Shown one piece after another: positions 16,839 to 25,616 of a DNA stretch of 64,000 bases; positions within the stretch are counted from its first letter, which is position 1; every line of letters starts with the position of its first letter. This stretch comes from Streptomyces triculaminicus. GTDB taxonomy: Bacteria > Actinomycetota > Actinomycetes > Streptomycetales > Streptomycetaceae. The position numbers and the translations under genes are program-made. The notes below the pieces were generated by a model, which worked only from the letters and a program-made list of their open reading frames with translations, did no database searches and was not told the origin of the DNA. Location of the stretch: the NCBI RefSeq assembly GCF_017349075.1, contig NZ_JAFMOF010000004.1, positions 124,001 to 188,000 on the forward strand. Direction: 5' to 3'.

Positions 16839-17924
16839 TCACTCCTGCTCGCGGTCCGCGAGCTTCTGCTGCCGGCGAGCCTTCTTGTCCGCCTTGCGGT
16901 CCGTCTTGCCGGCACCAGGGGGGTCGGCTCCGCCGGGCGGGACGGCCGCACCGGAGGGGTCTGCGGGCCCATTGCCCGTCTGCCGCGCCGTGATACCGGT
17001 CCTGGGTTTGGTCTGTGCTTTGGCCGCTGCCGACAAGGCCCGCGCGACCTCGTGGAGAACCTCCCAGTCCTGGGCGCCGAAGCTGTCCTCATGCGCTTTC
17101 CTGAAGCGGCCGAGTTCCTGGCCGAACCGGCCCGCGGATTTCAGGCCTTGATGGATGCGCTGCGCGTCGTCGGCATGCTCGGCCAGCACGTCCGTCAGTT
17201 CCCGCCCGGCGGTGATCTGCGGGTAGAGAGTCAGCAGGTCACGGAGGTCCCGTTCCCGTTTCTGCGTCAGGTCCTCCCCCTCCTTCTCCTTGCGCCCGGC
17301 GAACGCGGTCACCTTGTCGGTGAACAGCCGCAACGGATCCACAACGGTGAGTGCGACACGCTCGGTGCTGTCGTGCACGTACATCGACCGCGTCTGTGTG
17401 GGCACCTGCCCCAGCGTGATACTGACCTCCACGCCGCCGAAGGAGCCACGTACCGTCGTCCCCGTGGAGTCGTCCACATCGTCCTGGAGGATCGCCTTCA
17501 GACGGGTCATCAGCTCCTGCCGGAATTCCCGGTCCTCGCCCAGCCTGCCGGGTACGTGCAGCCGTAGATCAAGGTCCTGGACCGGCCGTGCACGCCGCAG
17601 CGCTGCCACCCCGCCCCCACCGCCGATGCTCAGGTGCAGCCTGTCGGCACCCAGCAGGTCCTTCACGTCGTCGTTGACGACCCGTTGCAGTGCGGCCGCG
17701 GTACCCAGCCGGAACTCGGACTCGGCATCCTCGGCATCGGGCTCCGTGCCGGGCCCGGCCTCACCGACGGCGCGCCGGTCCAGGGCGGCGGAGACGGCGG
17801 CATTGCCCATGGTGCGCTGCATGGCTGTCAGCGGATGGACGGCGGGAGAAGGCGCCGGCACCCCGTCGGCAGCCGGCCGCTCCCCGCTCCTCTGCCGGGT
17901 ATGCCGAGTGTCCTGAGCTCGCAT
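16839..17924 (-). CDS. Candidate eCIS effector with nucleotidyltransferase (AbiEii-like) domain
   Basis: 361 residues from ATG 17924 with GGAGGAGGAG upstream. Residues 32-44 (LTAMQRTMGNAAV) carry the motif shared with the next two proteins and typical of eCIS-associated cargo. Residues 100-126 (LSIGGGGGVAALRRARPVQD, then DLRLHV) fit the glycine loop and D-x-D metal site of polymerase-beta-fold nucleotidyltransferases. About residues 205-240 (RLFTDKVTAFAGR, KRERDLRDLLTL) fit the helices that follow in AbiEii-type toxins. The C-terminal 60 residues are lysine/proline-rich and disordered. There is no signal peptide. Cargo status and nucleotidyl transfer are inferences. Confidence 0.65.
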   Translation of the reverse strand: MRAQDTRHTRQRSGERPAADGVPAPSPAVHPLTAMQRTMGNAAVSAALDRRAVGEAGPGTEPDAEDAESEFRLGTAAALQRVVNDDVKDLLGADRLHLSIGGGGGVAALRRARPVQDLDLRLHVPGRLGEDREFRQELMTRLKAILQDDVDDSTGTTVRGSFGGVEVSITLGQVPTQTRSMYVHDSTERVALTVVDPLRLFTDKVTAFAGRKEKEGEDLTQKRERDLRDLLTLYPQITAGRELTDVLAEHADDAQRIHQGLKSAGRFGQELGRFRKAHEDSFGAQDWEVLHEVARALSAAAKAQTKPRTGITARQTGNGPADPSGAAVPPGGADPPGAGKTDRKADKKARRQQKLADREQE

Positions 17925-18154
17925 TCCACTCCTCCTCCACCGACTGTCCATCCCGGTCGGGCGCGCCCAAGGCCTTTCGCAGCGTGACCATACCCTGGGA
18001 ACCCCCTCCGTCTCCGGGTAAAATGGACTTTTGGGCGGCCGTCGGCATCCGGAAGGCGCTGCGGTCGCAGAGCACCCTGTCAGGATCGAACCGGCCGTCC
18101 CTCACATGCCGAGTGGTGGCCCTGGGGCTTCATCGACCGCGGAGGGCCGGGCGG

Positions 18155-19660
18155 ATGCGCTCGCACAGGGGGCAACACCTCGACGAAAGCCATCGGACGG
18201 ATCCAGCGACGCCCACCAGCTCCGCACACCGGACCCTGACACGGCAATCGACCCCGCCGGCGGCCGGGTTGGCCGGTCTGCAGCCTGTCCTGGGCAACCA
18301 CGCCGTGGCACTGGTCGTCGAGCAACGCGCCGCGAGGAGTCGTCTCGGTGAACTGCTCACCGGACGGGACGGCGGTACCCGGCAGATCAGTGCCGGCCAT
18401 GTCAGGGACGCCCTGACCCGGCGGCTCACCGAGGGTCCGGTGTTCGGCGCCGACGAGCTCCGGAACATCCAGATCCTCTCCCGGTCCCCGGAGTGGCTCG
18501 ACGACATCGGCATCGGCCGCTATGAGGACGCCGAGAAGTACACCGAGAAGAGCGACTACCGCGACTGGCTGCGGCTGGAGCCCGGTCAACGCCTGCTCAT
18601 CGCCACTCTGGAGTGGACGAGGCGCCGGCCGGAAGAGGGCCGGCCCACGCCCATCAGCCCCGCGTACACCCTCGGCCGCCACCTGGCCCTGCGCGGCGGC
18701 GGCCTGTCCGAGGACGAGCGCAGGAGCGCCGAAGAAGAACGCGACCGGCAGATCCATGGGGCCTTCGTCGACATGCTGGATCCCCACGCCGCCCCCGTCA
18801 TGGACGACCCGGACGCGTGGCGGAAGGACGCACGGGCCCGGACCATCCTGACCCGCGTGTTTCTGATCCTGCAAAACGGCCTGAAGGTCTACAAGGAGGG
18901 TGCGGATCACATCGACTTCCGGGAAGGGGACGTCGCCCGCGCGCTGGCCCACGGCGGACGGGTCAATATCCGGATCCCGCAGCTGGAGGTCAGGGATTCC
19001 GCCTTCGCGCTCACCGACTGGCTCGGGCTGACCCGCGACGGCGGGCAGGATGTGAACCCCCTGGAGCGACGTGCCTTCGGCACCCACCACATGAAGATCG
19101 GTGAGAACAAGGGCGGTGTCGCGGGGAAGTTCGAGGAGCAGGGTGGCACGCTCGCATCGGTGAAGAACGTGGTGCAGCCCGGCAAGAAGTTCGAGCGGGT
19201 ACGGCTCTACGGCCTGGATCTGGCCGCCGGTGGCCTGGGCAGCCGCGACTTCAACGGCGACGTGGTCCTCCCGGACGGCGGGCACGGCCACCTGTTCCTC
19301 GGATTCACCCCGCCACGCCGCAACCGCGACGGTGCCCTGCAAGTGGGAATCGAGACCACGTCACCGGGCGGCCCCAGCCCCGTCGGGTACCAGCACACGT
19401 GGCGCTCCACCGAGGCCACCGCCAACCCGGAGTCCAGCTTCTACGGGCACAAGAAGGACAAGATCGGCGAGGGGAAGCTCGCCGTGAACCAGCGCTACGT
19501 CAACCTCGGCGAGTTCCGGACCCCTACGGGCGGCGGCTGGATGCGGTTCCTCGAGGAGCTGAAGCAGGGCTGGGCACAACGGCTGGCCGCGGCCGAGTCC
19601 GATCCTGTCGCACGGCGTGCGCTCTACTCGGAGCTGACCGGCCGCCGCCGGGACGCATGA
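18155..19660 (+). CDS. Candidate eCIS effector of unknown activity
   Basis: 501 residues from ATG 18155, with GGAGGG eight bases upstream; a longer in-frame reading was rejected. Residues 39-51 (LAGLQPVLGNHAV) carry the same motif at nearly the same position as in the neighbouring 640-residue protein. The rest is soluble alpha/beta sequence with histidine-rich patches in the last third (GTHHMKIG, HGHLFLGF, GYQHTW) that could be catalytic but match no fold I can name. There is no signal peptide and no HELTH motif. It is divergent from the nucleotidyltransferase-like gene (230-bp gap) and convergent with the DUF4157 gene. Confidence 0.6.
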   Translation: MRSHRGQHLDESHRTDPATPTSSAHRTLTRQSTPPAAGLAGLQPVLGNHAVALVVEQRAARSRLGELLTGRDGGTRQISAGHVRDALTRRLTEGPVFGADELRNIQILSRSPEWLDDIGIGRYEDAEKYTEKSDYRDWLRLEPGQRLLIATLEWTRRRPEEGRPTPISPAYTLGRHLALRGGGLSEDERRSAEEERDRQIHGAFVDMLDPHAAPVMDDPDAWRKDARARTILTRVFLILQNGLKVYKEGADHIDFREGDVARALAHGGRVNIRIPQLEVRDSAFALTDWLGLTRDGGQDVNPLERRAFGTHHMKIGENKGGVAGKFEEQGGTLASVKNVVQPGKKFERVRLYGLDLAAGGLGSRDFNGDVVLPDGGHGHLFLGFTPPRRNRDGALQVGIETTSPGGPSPVGYQHTWRSTEATANPESSFYGHKKDKIGEGKLAVNQRYVNLGEFRTPTGGGWMRFLEELKQGWAQRLAAAESDPVARRALYSELTGRRRDA

Positions 19661-19764
19661 CACGGGACGCTTGACAAGGGAAGAGGCGGCGTCGGACAGG
19701 GTGGCGTCGATGCCGAAGCGGGCACCGCGGCCGGTGGCGGCAGTGCCCGACCGAGGTCTTGTCC

Positions 19765-21687
19765 TCAGCCGGGCTCGTGCAGCCCGCGGGTGGCGTCGAC
19801 GTTGCGCTTCGTGATGTCACCGGCGAGGCGATCGACGATCCTGCCGTGGAGCGGGTCGAACTCCGCCAGGACCAGCTCAGGGAGCGTGCCCAGGTCCCGG
19901 TGGCCGTCGGTCTTGATGGAAAGCCTGATCCTGTCCGGGAACAGGGTTCCGCCGGGGGTGACTTCGAACCGGGCCCAGAAGTGCCGGGCATCCGTTCTGG
20001 CCCACTTGGCGATCATGTCCTCGTAGGGGATCATCGCGGAGTTGGTGACGTAGGTGCCGGCCACCAGGTTGGTCGCGTCGGTCGACCCGCCGATCTGCGC
20101 ACCCTGCACGTGCAGCCATTCCCAGTTCTGCTCCAGTTCGTACGGAGCGCCCAGGAAGCGCTTGGCGTAGGCCACCACTCCGAGAGCGTTCCATCCGTTC
20201 ATCGCGCTGTCCTGGCCGGCTCCGCGGTCCACGGCGGTCAGTTCCGTGCCCGGCACCCAGCCGGTGTCCGGGCGGGATGTGGTGAGACGGGCGTACTCGC
20301 TGTGCAGCGCGCGCTGCGTTTCCTCGGCCATGTCCGGATCGAAGAACTCGGCGTCGCCGAACCGTCGGTTCGCTATGCGGATGCGGTGCGCGGCGGCGCG
20401 GACCGTGGAGGCCGTGGAGACGTACATGATCCGCGTCCGGTCTCCCGGGAAACGGCCTTCGTACGCGAAGAAGTTGGCGCCGTTGTCCTTGTTCCGGAAA
20501 AGCGCGTGCCGTTGTTCGTACTGGCGCTCGGCGAGACGCTCGTATCGCACGCCGTCGAAATGACGGGCCGTGTCCTCGTCGGCGCCGAGCACGTGCAGGG
20601 CCTCGTCGCCGGACAGGTCCAGGCCGTACAGATACCCTTCCGCCCGCGGTACACGCGAGCCGCCGGAGGTGTTCCAGATTTGCGGACCGTGCCTGATGAT
20701 CGCGGCGACGAGGCCGGGCGTGGCGCGGCCCAGGGCTTCTTCGTCGACACGGCTGGTGGTCTTGGCGACGCTGTCGTAGTGGAAGAGGCCACCGAGCTCG
20801 TGCCAGAGGTGGCGCCATGCGGAACCCCTCTCCCGGTAGGCGCCCTTGATGAGATCGTCGAGGGCACTCGACCGGACGTCGCCGGCGAAGCCGATGGCAC
20901 CAAGTGCGGCCGTCAGCCTGTCGACGCCGCCGTATTCCGCGAAGAGCAGCCTGCCGTCGGTCTTCTTCACAAAGGCGTACTCGGCGCTCGGGTTGTGCGA
21001 GTCCTGGTAGATCCGCTCGTCGTAGTTCGCCAGGTGCATCGCGCGCTGTACGACCGGAGTGCTCGCGGGGGGTGCGGGCACTGTGCCGAGAGGCCGCTGC
21101 TTTGTCGCTTGCCCTGTCGCTTGCTTTGTCGCTCCCACCGAGGCGCTCATGACCCGTGACGCGTTGGCCTCGGCCTCCCGTTCGAAGCGGTCGTCCGGGT
21201 CGCTCACCGCGAAGCCGTGACCGGTGTCGGTACCCGCCACCGGGCCCCTGCGCTGCTGGATGACGTGGGTGAGCTCGTGCGCCAAGGTGACCTTGTCCGC
21301 TCCGTCGCGGCCGATGACGACATGACTGCCGGCGGTGTAGGCGCGCGCCCCGATTTCCCTGGCCGAGCGCTGGGCGGCGGCATCGGTATGGACGCGTACG
21401 TCGGACAGATCGGCACCGAGCCGCGCTTCCATGTCGCTCCGGGTGGTGACGTCGAGCGGACGGCCACCGCTGCGCAACACCTCGGGCACGGTGGACTGCT
21501 CGCGGGATGCGCCGCCCGCTTGCAGCATCCTGAGGACCGCGCCGTTTCCGGCCGCCCGCTGGAGAGCCAGAAGCAATGAGGCTCTCCCCGGGGGCGCCAC
21601 GGCCGACGCGGGCCCGGCCTCTCCGGACCGGGTCGGCTTCCGCGCCGGACGCTGCGACCGATCCGATATCGGATCTTGACTGCGCAT
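19765..21687 (-). CDS. DUF4157 eCIS-associated protein with toxin-like C-terminus
   Basis: 640 residues from ATG 21687 after GAGGAGGAG. Residues 39-51 (LLALQRAAGNGAV) hold the shared motif. Residues 66-147 are DUF4157, the domain most strongly associated with eCIS loci, with HELTHVIQQ containing a metallopeptidase-like HExxH at 137-141. The C-terminal 430 residues end in a block (NWEWLHVQGAQIGGSTDATN, LVAGTYVTNSAMIP) whose H…GG…NLV…N spacing recalls HNH/NS-type nuclease toxins, though this is weak. Probably loaded in the injection particle or processed by its own DUF4157 domain; both are inferences from family context. Confidence 0.8.
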   Translation of the reverse strand: MRSQDPISDRSQRPARKPTRSGEAGPASAVAPPGRASLLLALQRAAGNGAVLRMLQAGGASREQSTVPEVLRSGGRPLDVTTRSDMEARLGADLSDVRVHTDAAAQRSAREIGARAYTAGSHVVIGRDGADKVTLAHELTHVIQQRRGPVAGTDTGHGFAVSDPDDRFEREAEANASRVMSASVGATKQATGQATKQRPLGTVPAPPASTPVVQRAMHLANYDERIYQDSHNPSAEYAFVKKTDGRLLFAEYGGVDRLTAALGAIGFAGDVRSSALDDLIKGAYRERGSAWRHLWHELGGLFHYDSVAKTTSRVDEEALGRATPGLVAAIIRHGPQIWNTSGGSRVPRAEGYLYGLDLSGDEALHVLGADEDTARHFDGVRYERLAERQYEQRHALFRNKDNGANFFAYEGRFPGDRTRIMYVSTASTVRAAAHRIRIANRRFGDAEFFDPDMAEETQRALHSEYARLTTSRPDTGWVPGTELTAVDRGAGQDSAMNGWNALGVVAYAKRFLGAPYELEQNWEWLHVQGAQIGGSTDATNLVAGTYVTNSAMIPYEDMIAKWARTDARHFWARFEVTPGGTLFPDRIRLSIKTDGHRDLGTLPELVLAEFDPLHGRIVDRLAGDITKRNVDATRGLHEPG

Positions 21688-22178
21688 GCTCCTCCTCGAG
21701 GCGGGACCATCACACCGTGGCCCGTGACGTAGAGCAGCGTCAAGGACGTGCCGTCTCACGCCCGTAAGGCCGTTTCTCGCCATCGGGCCGATTTTCCCGT
21801 TGCGCAGAAACGGTTCTTGAAGGAATTCCGGCCATGCCGTTCGGTCATATCTGTGGCGTGCAGGCCCTCTTGACATGCAGCCAGGCAGCTTCGGTGGTAA
21901 GGGGTCTCACCCGGAATGATGTACGCCGGATGCCCCTGTTTGCAGCTGAAATGCCATCCAGCCCCTGGCGCCGGAGCCGCACCGTCCGGGTAGCCCGGAG
22001 CCTCACCCCGATGGTGGCCGGTTCGCTCGGGTGCGGCGGTGAGTGCTGGCGGCATACTCTCGACCGGTCGGACGTCGTCCCCGCGTGAATCATCGGTTTT
22101 CTGCCCCATTCCGGGGGCTCATTGTCGCGCGCCCCCGTGATGTTTCATGCGTCAAACAAAAGGCTGGAGGGGATCGTT
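21688..22178. other. 491-bp divergent intergenic region
   Basis: Lies between the minus-strand DUF4157 gene and the plus-strand propeller genes. Short open frames exist on both strands (for example minus 21756-22109, cysteine-containing) but none has a ribosome site or a recognisable product. It should hold the promoters for the cargo gene and for the long plus-strand eCIS operon. I could not assign them. Confidence 0.5.
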
Positions 22179-23516
22179 GTGCCGGATGTCGCCAGCATCC
22201 AGGAAGTTCCCATCGGAAATGGAACTACGGCCTCGACACCGCATTCCGTGGCAGTCGGCAACTTCGGATACGTGTGGGTGACCACCGGCAATAAGAGGGT
22301 GTTCCGCGTCCATCCCGCCACCCCCACGTCCCAGACGCCGATCAGCCACGCCGGCATCCCCGACCTCACCGCGGGCGTCATGAAGGACCCGGGATCGGAT
22401 CAGCAGAGGATCTGGTTCGCGGCTCCGGTACGCCAGGACCCCATCGTCTCCATGGAGACCGTGGGCCAGTTCCCGACGCGCATCTTCCCGCTGGAGGCCA
22501 ACGCCAAAGCGGAGAGCATCAAGCTCAGGACGACCAACATCGGCAGCGAAGGCACCCCCGTCAACGCGTACAGCCTCCTGTTCGCCGAACCGGAGAACAA
22601 GTACATCGGGATTCTCGCCATTCCTTCCCAGGACGGGCAGATCGACCGGCTGCCCGTCGCCCAGGACACCTGGCTGTGGGACGTGGCCGTCACCACGGCG
22701 CCGGGCGGCAAGCTTCACACCTACTGGGCCACAGGCCAGAAGCGGACCGCCACTCCCGTCAGGTCGGAGAACGGCCTGTACCGCCGCCTCCCCGGTCAGA
22801 TGGCCTGGGAGCGGATCGAGGTGCTCCGGGGGCCGGAGCACAAGCCCTGCTACATCATCGCGGACACGGAAGCGGTGTGGCTGACCACGAAGACCCCGAA
22901 CATGGTGATCCGCATCTCCCTCGACGGCGACATGTCGGTCAAGGCCGAGGATCTGGGTACCGCGGCTCCGGAGCAGCTGGCGTTCGGCACAGAGGGCCAG
23001 GTGTGGGTGGCCTCCAGCGCGGGCCTGCACGAATTCGACGCCCGCCTGTCGGGGCCGGGTTCCCTGGTGAGCCTCCCGAGCGGCGGTGGAGCGAAGGGGC
23101 TCTGTGTCGGCAGGAACGGAGAGCTCTGGTACACGAATCCCACGCGAAAGACCCTGGGCTCCTACACCCCTCCCCCGCCCCCGTTCGGCGCGGCCACGCT
23201 CAGCGGCCGGACCCAGGTGGTGTCGCACGGGGCTGCCCAGGTCCAGATGAAGGACGTCGTCGAGCGTCCGCTGGTCGCGGAGTACGTGGCCAACGGCAGG
23301 CCGATTCCGGGTATTCCGCTGACCTGCCGCGTCCAGGCGCAGGGAGCGAGGTTCGACGACGGAGCCCAGGAACGCGTGTTGCTCACCGATCAGCGTGGCC
23401 GCGTCGTTCTTCCCGACGTGGTCGCCGGGGACGTCGAGGAGACGGCGGTCCTGAGCGTCGGGCTCGGCTCCAGTGAGCCGCACGCCGCCACCACGCTGGA
23501 GATCACCCCGGCCTAG
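22179..23516 (+). CDS. Vgb-like beta-propeller protein with C-terminal Ig-like domain
   Basis: 445 residues from GTG 22179 with GGAGG upstream; an earlier ATG in frame at 22122 lacks a site. The first 340 residues are repeating strands with V-W-V/T motifs (YVWVTTGNKRVFRV, GQVWVASSAGLHEFD, GELWYTNPTRKTLGSY), as in six- or seven-bladed propellers of the virginiamycin-B-lyase/NHL type. A PPPPP linker leads to a C-terminal Ig-like domain of the invasin type (RPLVAEYVANGRPIPGIPLT, VLLTDQRGRVVLP). No signal peptide. Its position at the head of the eCIS operon suggests a particle surface or adhesion subunit rather than a lyase. Confidence 0.75.
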   Translation: MPDVASIQEVPIGNGTTASTPHSVAVGNFGYVWVTTGNKRVFRVHPATPTSQTPISHAGIPDLTAGVMKDPGSDQQRIWFAAPVRQDPIVSMETVGQFPTRIFPLEANAKAESIKLRTTNIGSEGTPVNAYSLLFAEPENKYIGILAIPSQDGQIDRLPVAQDTWLWDVAVTTAPGGKLHTYWATGQKRTATPVRSENGLYRRLPGQMAWERIEVLRGPEHKPCYIIADTEAVWLTTKTPNMVIRISLDGDMSVKAEDLGTAAPEQLAFGTEGQVWVASSAGLHEFDARLSGPGSLVSLPSGGGAKGLCVGRNGELWYTNPTRKTLGSYTPPPPPFGAATLSGRTQVVSHGAAQVQMKDVVERPLVAEYVANGRPIPGIPLTCRVQAQGARFDDGAQERVLLTDQRGRVVLPDVVAGDVEETAVLSVGLGSSEPHAATTLEITPA

Positions 23517-23567
23517 CGCGACGCAGCACCTCATCCGGCCCTTTCACCCCTACGGAGGGAGCACCGA

Positions 23568-25112
23568 ATGCCGTCCGCAGCGCCGCCAGCCGGTGACACC
23601 GGCAAGTACCCCATCAACGCCGCCGCCGTCGATCTGACGTGGAACGGCGACGACCGGAACGTCTGGTTCGTGACCGCCGAAGGCATCGTCGGAGTCTTCG
23701 AACCCCGCAGCCCGTGGAGCAGCAGTCTCTTCACCCCGGGCTCGGGTGCCACCGGCAACGCGTCCTCCATCGTCGCCTGGCCGGGCCACGGCGTGTGGAC
23801 CTTCGTCACCGGGCAGAACGACTGCGCCTTCGTCAAGTGTGATCTCAACGGCCTCTATCAGACACACCCGCTGAGCAGCCGGACGGAGTGCCGGTCCCTG
23901 ACCCTCGCCCAGGGCCCCGGTGGGCACGCGTGCGTCGTCGCGGCGCTGACCGACTGGAAGATGCTCGCCTTCGTCGAGCCCGGGGGCGCCATCTCCTACT
24001 CGCGGGGGTACCCGGCGGGCCTGTACGCGGTCGCGGCCGCGCAACAGGACCCGGCGCTCCTGTGGATCAGCTCCCCGGGCGGCAGGTCACTGGCCACCTA
24101 TGACGTGCGCACCGGTGAGTTCTCCCAGCCGGTCAGCATCGGGGCGGAGGCCCGGGACATCGCCGTCACGCCGACGGGCGACGCCGTGTGGGCGGCCACT
24201 CCCGACAACGTGCTCTTCAAGTACACCGCCCAGGGCGGCGTGGTGCATCGCGTCGAGACCCAGTATCCGGCCCACCGCCTGACCGCGACGGCGGACGGGA
24301 CACTGTGGTTCGCCGGCACGGAGGGCAACACCATCGGGTACGTCCTGCCGGGGCAGACCAGGGCCGCCACGATTCCCATGGGTGACGGCAGCCGGCCTTC
24401 GGGGGTCACCGTCTCCGGGGACGGTCAGCTGTGGGTCGCCCTGTCCGGGGAGAGGGCCCTGCAGCAGGTGTCCCGGTACCGGCTCGCCGTGGAGTCCGGG
24501 GACGGGCAGTCGGCCATGGCCGGCCAGCGCTTCCCCGAACCCCTCGTGGTCAAGGCCACGCAGCTCGACGGCACGCCGGTCGGAGGGCAGAAGATCGAGT
24601 TCCGTGTAGAGGGCGGGTCGGCGGTCTTCGAGAACGGCGAGCCTGTCGAGATCAGGCACACCGAGGCCGATGGTGTGGCGACCAGCTCGCTGCTCAAGGC
24701 GCTCATGGAAGGCCCCTGCGTCGTCACCGCACGCTGGACGGAGACCGAGGCCGTCGCCTCCTTCTCCCGGCTGACCGTCACCCCGCCGGTGGGTGCCGCG
24801 CACCACGTCCGCTACGTCTCGGGCGCCGGGCAGACCGTACCCCCGGGGAAGTCCTTCGACGCACCGATGAAGGTCATCGTGGAGGACCAGAACGGTATCC
24901 CCGTGCCGGGCGCCGAGGTCACGTTCCGGATCGTCGACGAGGGCGCGGCGACGTTCCCCGGCGGAGTGGAGACGGCCAAGGTGACCAGCGAGGCCGACGG
25001 TTCGGCCATGTCTCCTGTCCTGACGGCCGGTGACAAGGCCGATGTGTTCGCCGTACGGGTCTGGGTGGCGAAGACCCCGGTGAGTCTGCTGCTCGACCAG
25101 TACATCCAGTGA
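23568..25112 (+). CDS. Vgb-like beta-propeller protein with two Ig-like domains
   Basis: 514 residues from ATG 23568 after GGAGGG. About 300 residues of propeller repeats (GDAVWAATPDNVLFKY, DGTLWFAGTEGNTIGYV, DGQLWVALSGERALQQV) are followed by two invasin-like Ig modules, each with the sequence P…V.V.D..G.PV.G..V.F.V..G.A.F (around residues 320-410 and 420-505). It is paralogous in design to the preceding gene, with one extra Ig module. No signal peptide. The pair lies 51 bp apart and is surely co-transcribed. A receptor-binding or fibre role is inferred from architecture and place. Confidence 0.75.
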   Translation: MPSAAPPAGDTGKYPINAAAVDLTWNGDDRNVWFVTAEGIVGVFEPRSPWSSSLFTPGSGATGNASSIVAWPGHGVWTFVTGQNDCAFVKCDLNGLYQTHPLSSRTECRSLTLAQGPGGHACVVAALTDWKMLAFVEPGGAISYSRGYPAGLYAVAAAQQDPALLWISSPGGRSLATYDVRTGEFSQPVSIGAEARDIAVTPTGDAVWAATPDNVLFKYTAQGGVVHRVETQYPAHRLTATADGTLWFAGTEGNTIGYVLPGQTRAATIPMGDGSRPSGVTVSGDGQLWVALSGERALQQVSRYRLAVESGDGQSAMAGQRFPEPLVVKATQLDGTPVGGQKIEFRVEGGSAVFENGEPVEIRHTEADGVATSSLLKALMEGPCVVTARWTETEAVASFSRLTVTPPVGAAHHVRYVSGAGQTVPPGKSFDAPMKVIVEDQNGIPVPGAEVTFRIVDEGAATFPGGVETAKVTSEADGSAMSPVLTAGDKADVFAVRVWVAKTPVSLLLDQYIQ

Positions 25113-25137
25113 CAGCCGCCTACTGACCGGCCTGCCC

Positions 25138-25161
25138 GGATCCCGCCCCGGGGCGGGATCC
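25138..25161 (+). terminator. Perfect 24-bp palindrome after the propeller genes
   Basis: GGATCCCGCCCC is followed directly by its reverse complement, a perfect 12-bp inverted repeat without a spacer. It lies 26 bp after the stop of the second propeller gene and 60 bp before the next start. It could be a terminator or an attenuating/processing hairpin separating the propeller genes from the tail genes. No T-run follows, as is usual in high-GC bacteria. Confidence 0.55.
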
Positions 25162-25220
25162 GGGGTCCGGCGGCCACGTGCCCGTATCTCTCGGTACAGA
25201 CGGAGGAACGCGCCCCCACC

Positions 25221-25616
25221 ATGCCCGACAACGATTCGCTGCTGCGCACCGAGTACGACTTCGAACTCCCCCACGGCTATGTGGACGCCGCGGGCACCGT
25301 GCACCGCCAGGGCGCCATGCGGCTCGCCACGGCCCGCGACGAGTTGTCTCCCCTGATCGACCAGCGGGTCAGGGAGAACCCCGCCTATCTGGGGGTCGTC
25401 CTCCTCAGCCTCGTCATCACGCGGCTGGGGACCGTGAGCGACATCCACGCGGGCGTGGTGGAGCAGCTCTTCGCCAGGGATCTCGCCTATCTCCAGGACC
25501 TCTACCGGCGCATCAACGGCCTGGACTCCGGCCACGGCGCCGTCGCCTGTCCCTCCTGCGGGACCAGCTTCGCCCTGCCCGGACCGGCCTCGGGCGGCCG
25601 CCTGGGGGAAGAATGA
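25221..25616 (+). CDS. Tail-assembly-type small protein with C-terminal CxxC
   Basis: 131 residues from ATG 25221. The helical body begins with a beta segment (TEYDFELPHGYVDAAG) and a helix (GAMRLATARDELSPL), then a domain with VVLLSLVITRLGTVSDIH and FARDLAYLQDLYRRIN. This pattern is shared with phage tail assembly proteins of the Mu gp41/T4-like tail chaperone type. The last 25 residues contain CPSCG, half a zinc site. Its stop overlaps the ATG of a 52-residue gene, a pairing often found in eCIS loci just before the large structural genes. A chaperone role is inferred. Confidence 0.65.
   Translation: MPDNDSLLRTEYDFELPHGYVDAAGTVHRQGAMRLATARDELSPLIDQRVRENPAYLGVVLLSLVITRLGTVSDIHAGVVEQLFARDLAYLQDLYRRINGLDSGHGAVACPSCGTSFALPGPASGGRLGEE

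Noticed and set aside
21756..22109. Cysteine-containing minus-strand reading frame in the divergent gap
   Set aside because: No ribosome site, no family pattern, and it extends towards the DUF4157 gene start; better treated as non-coding.
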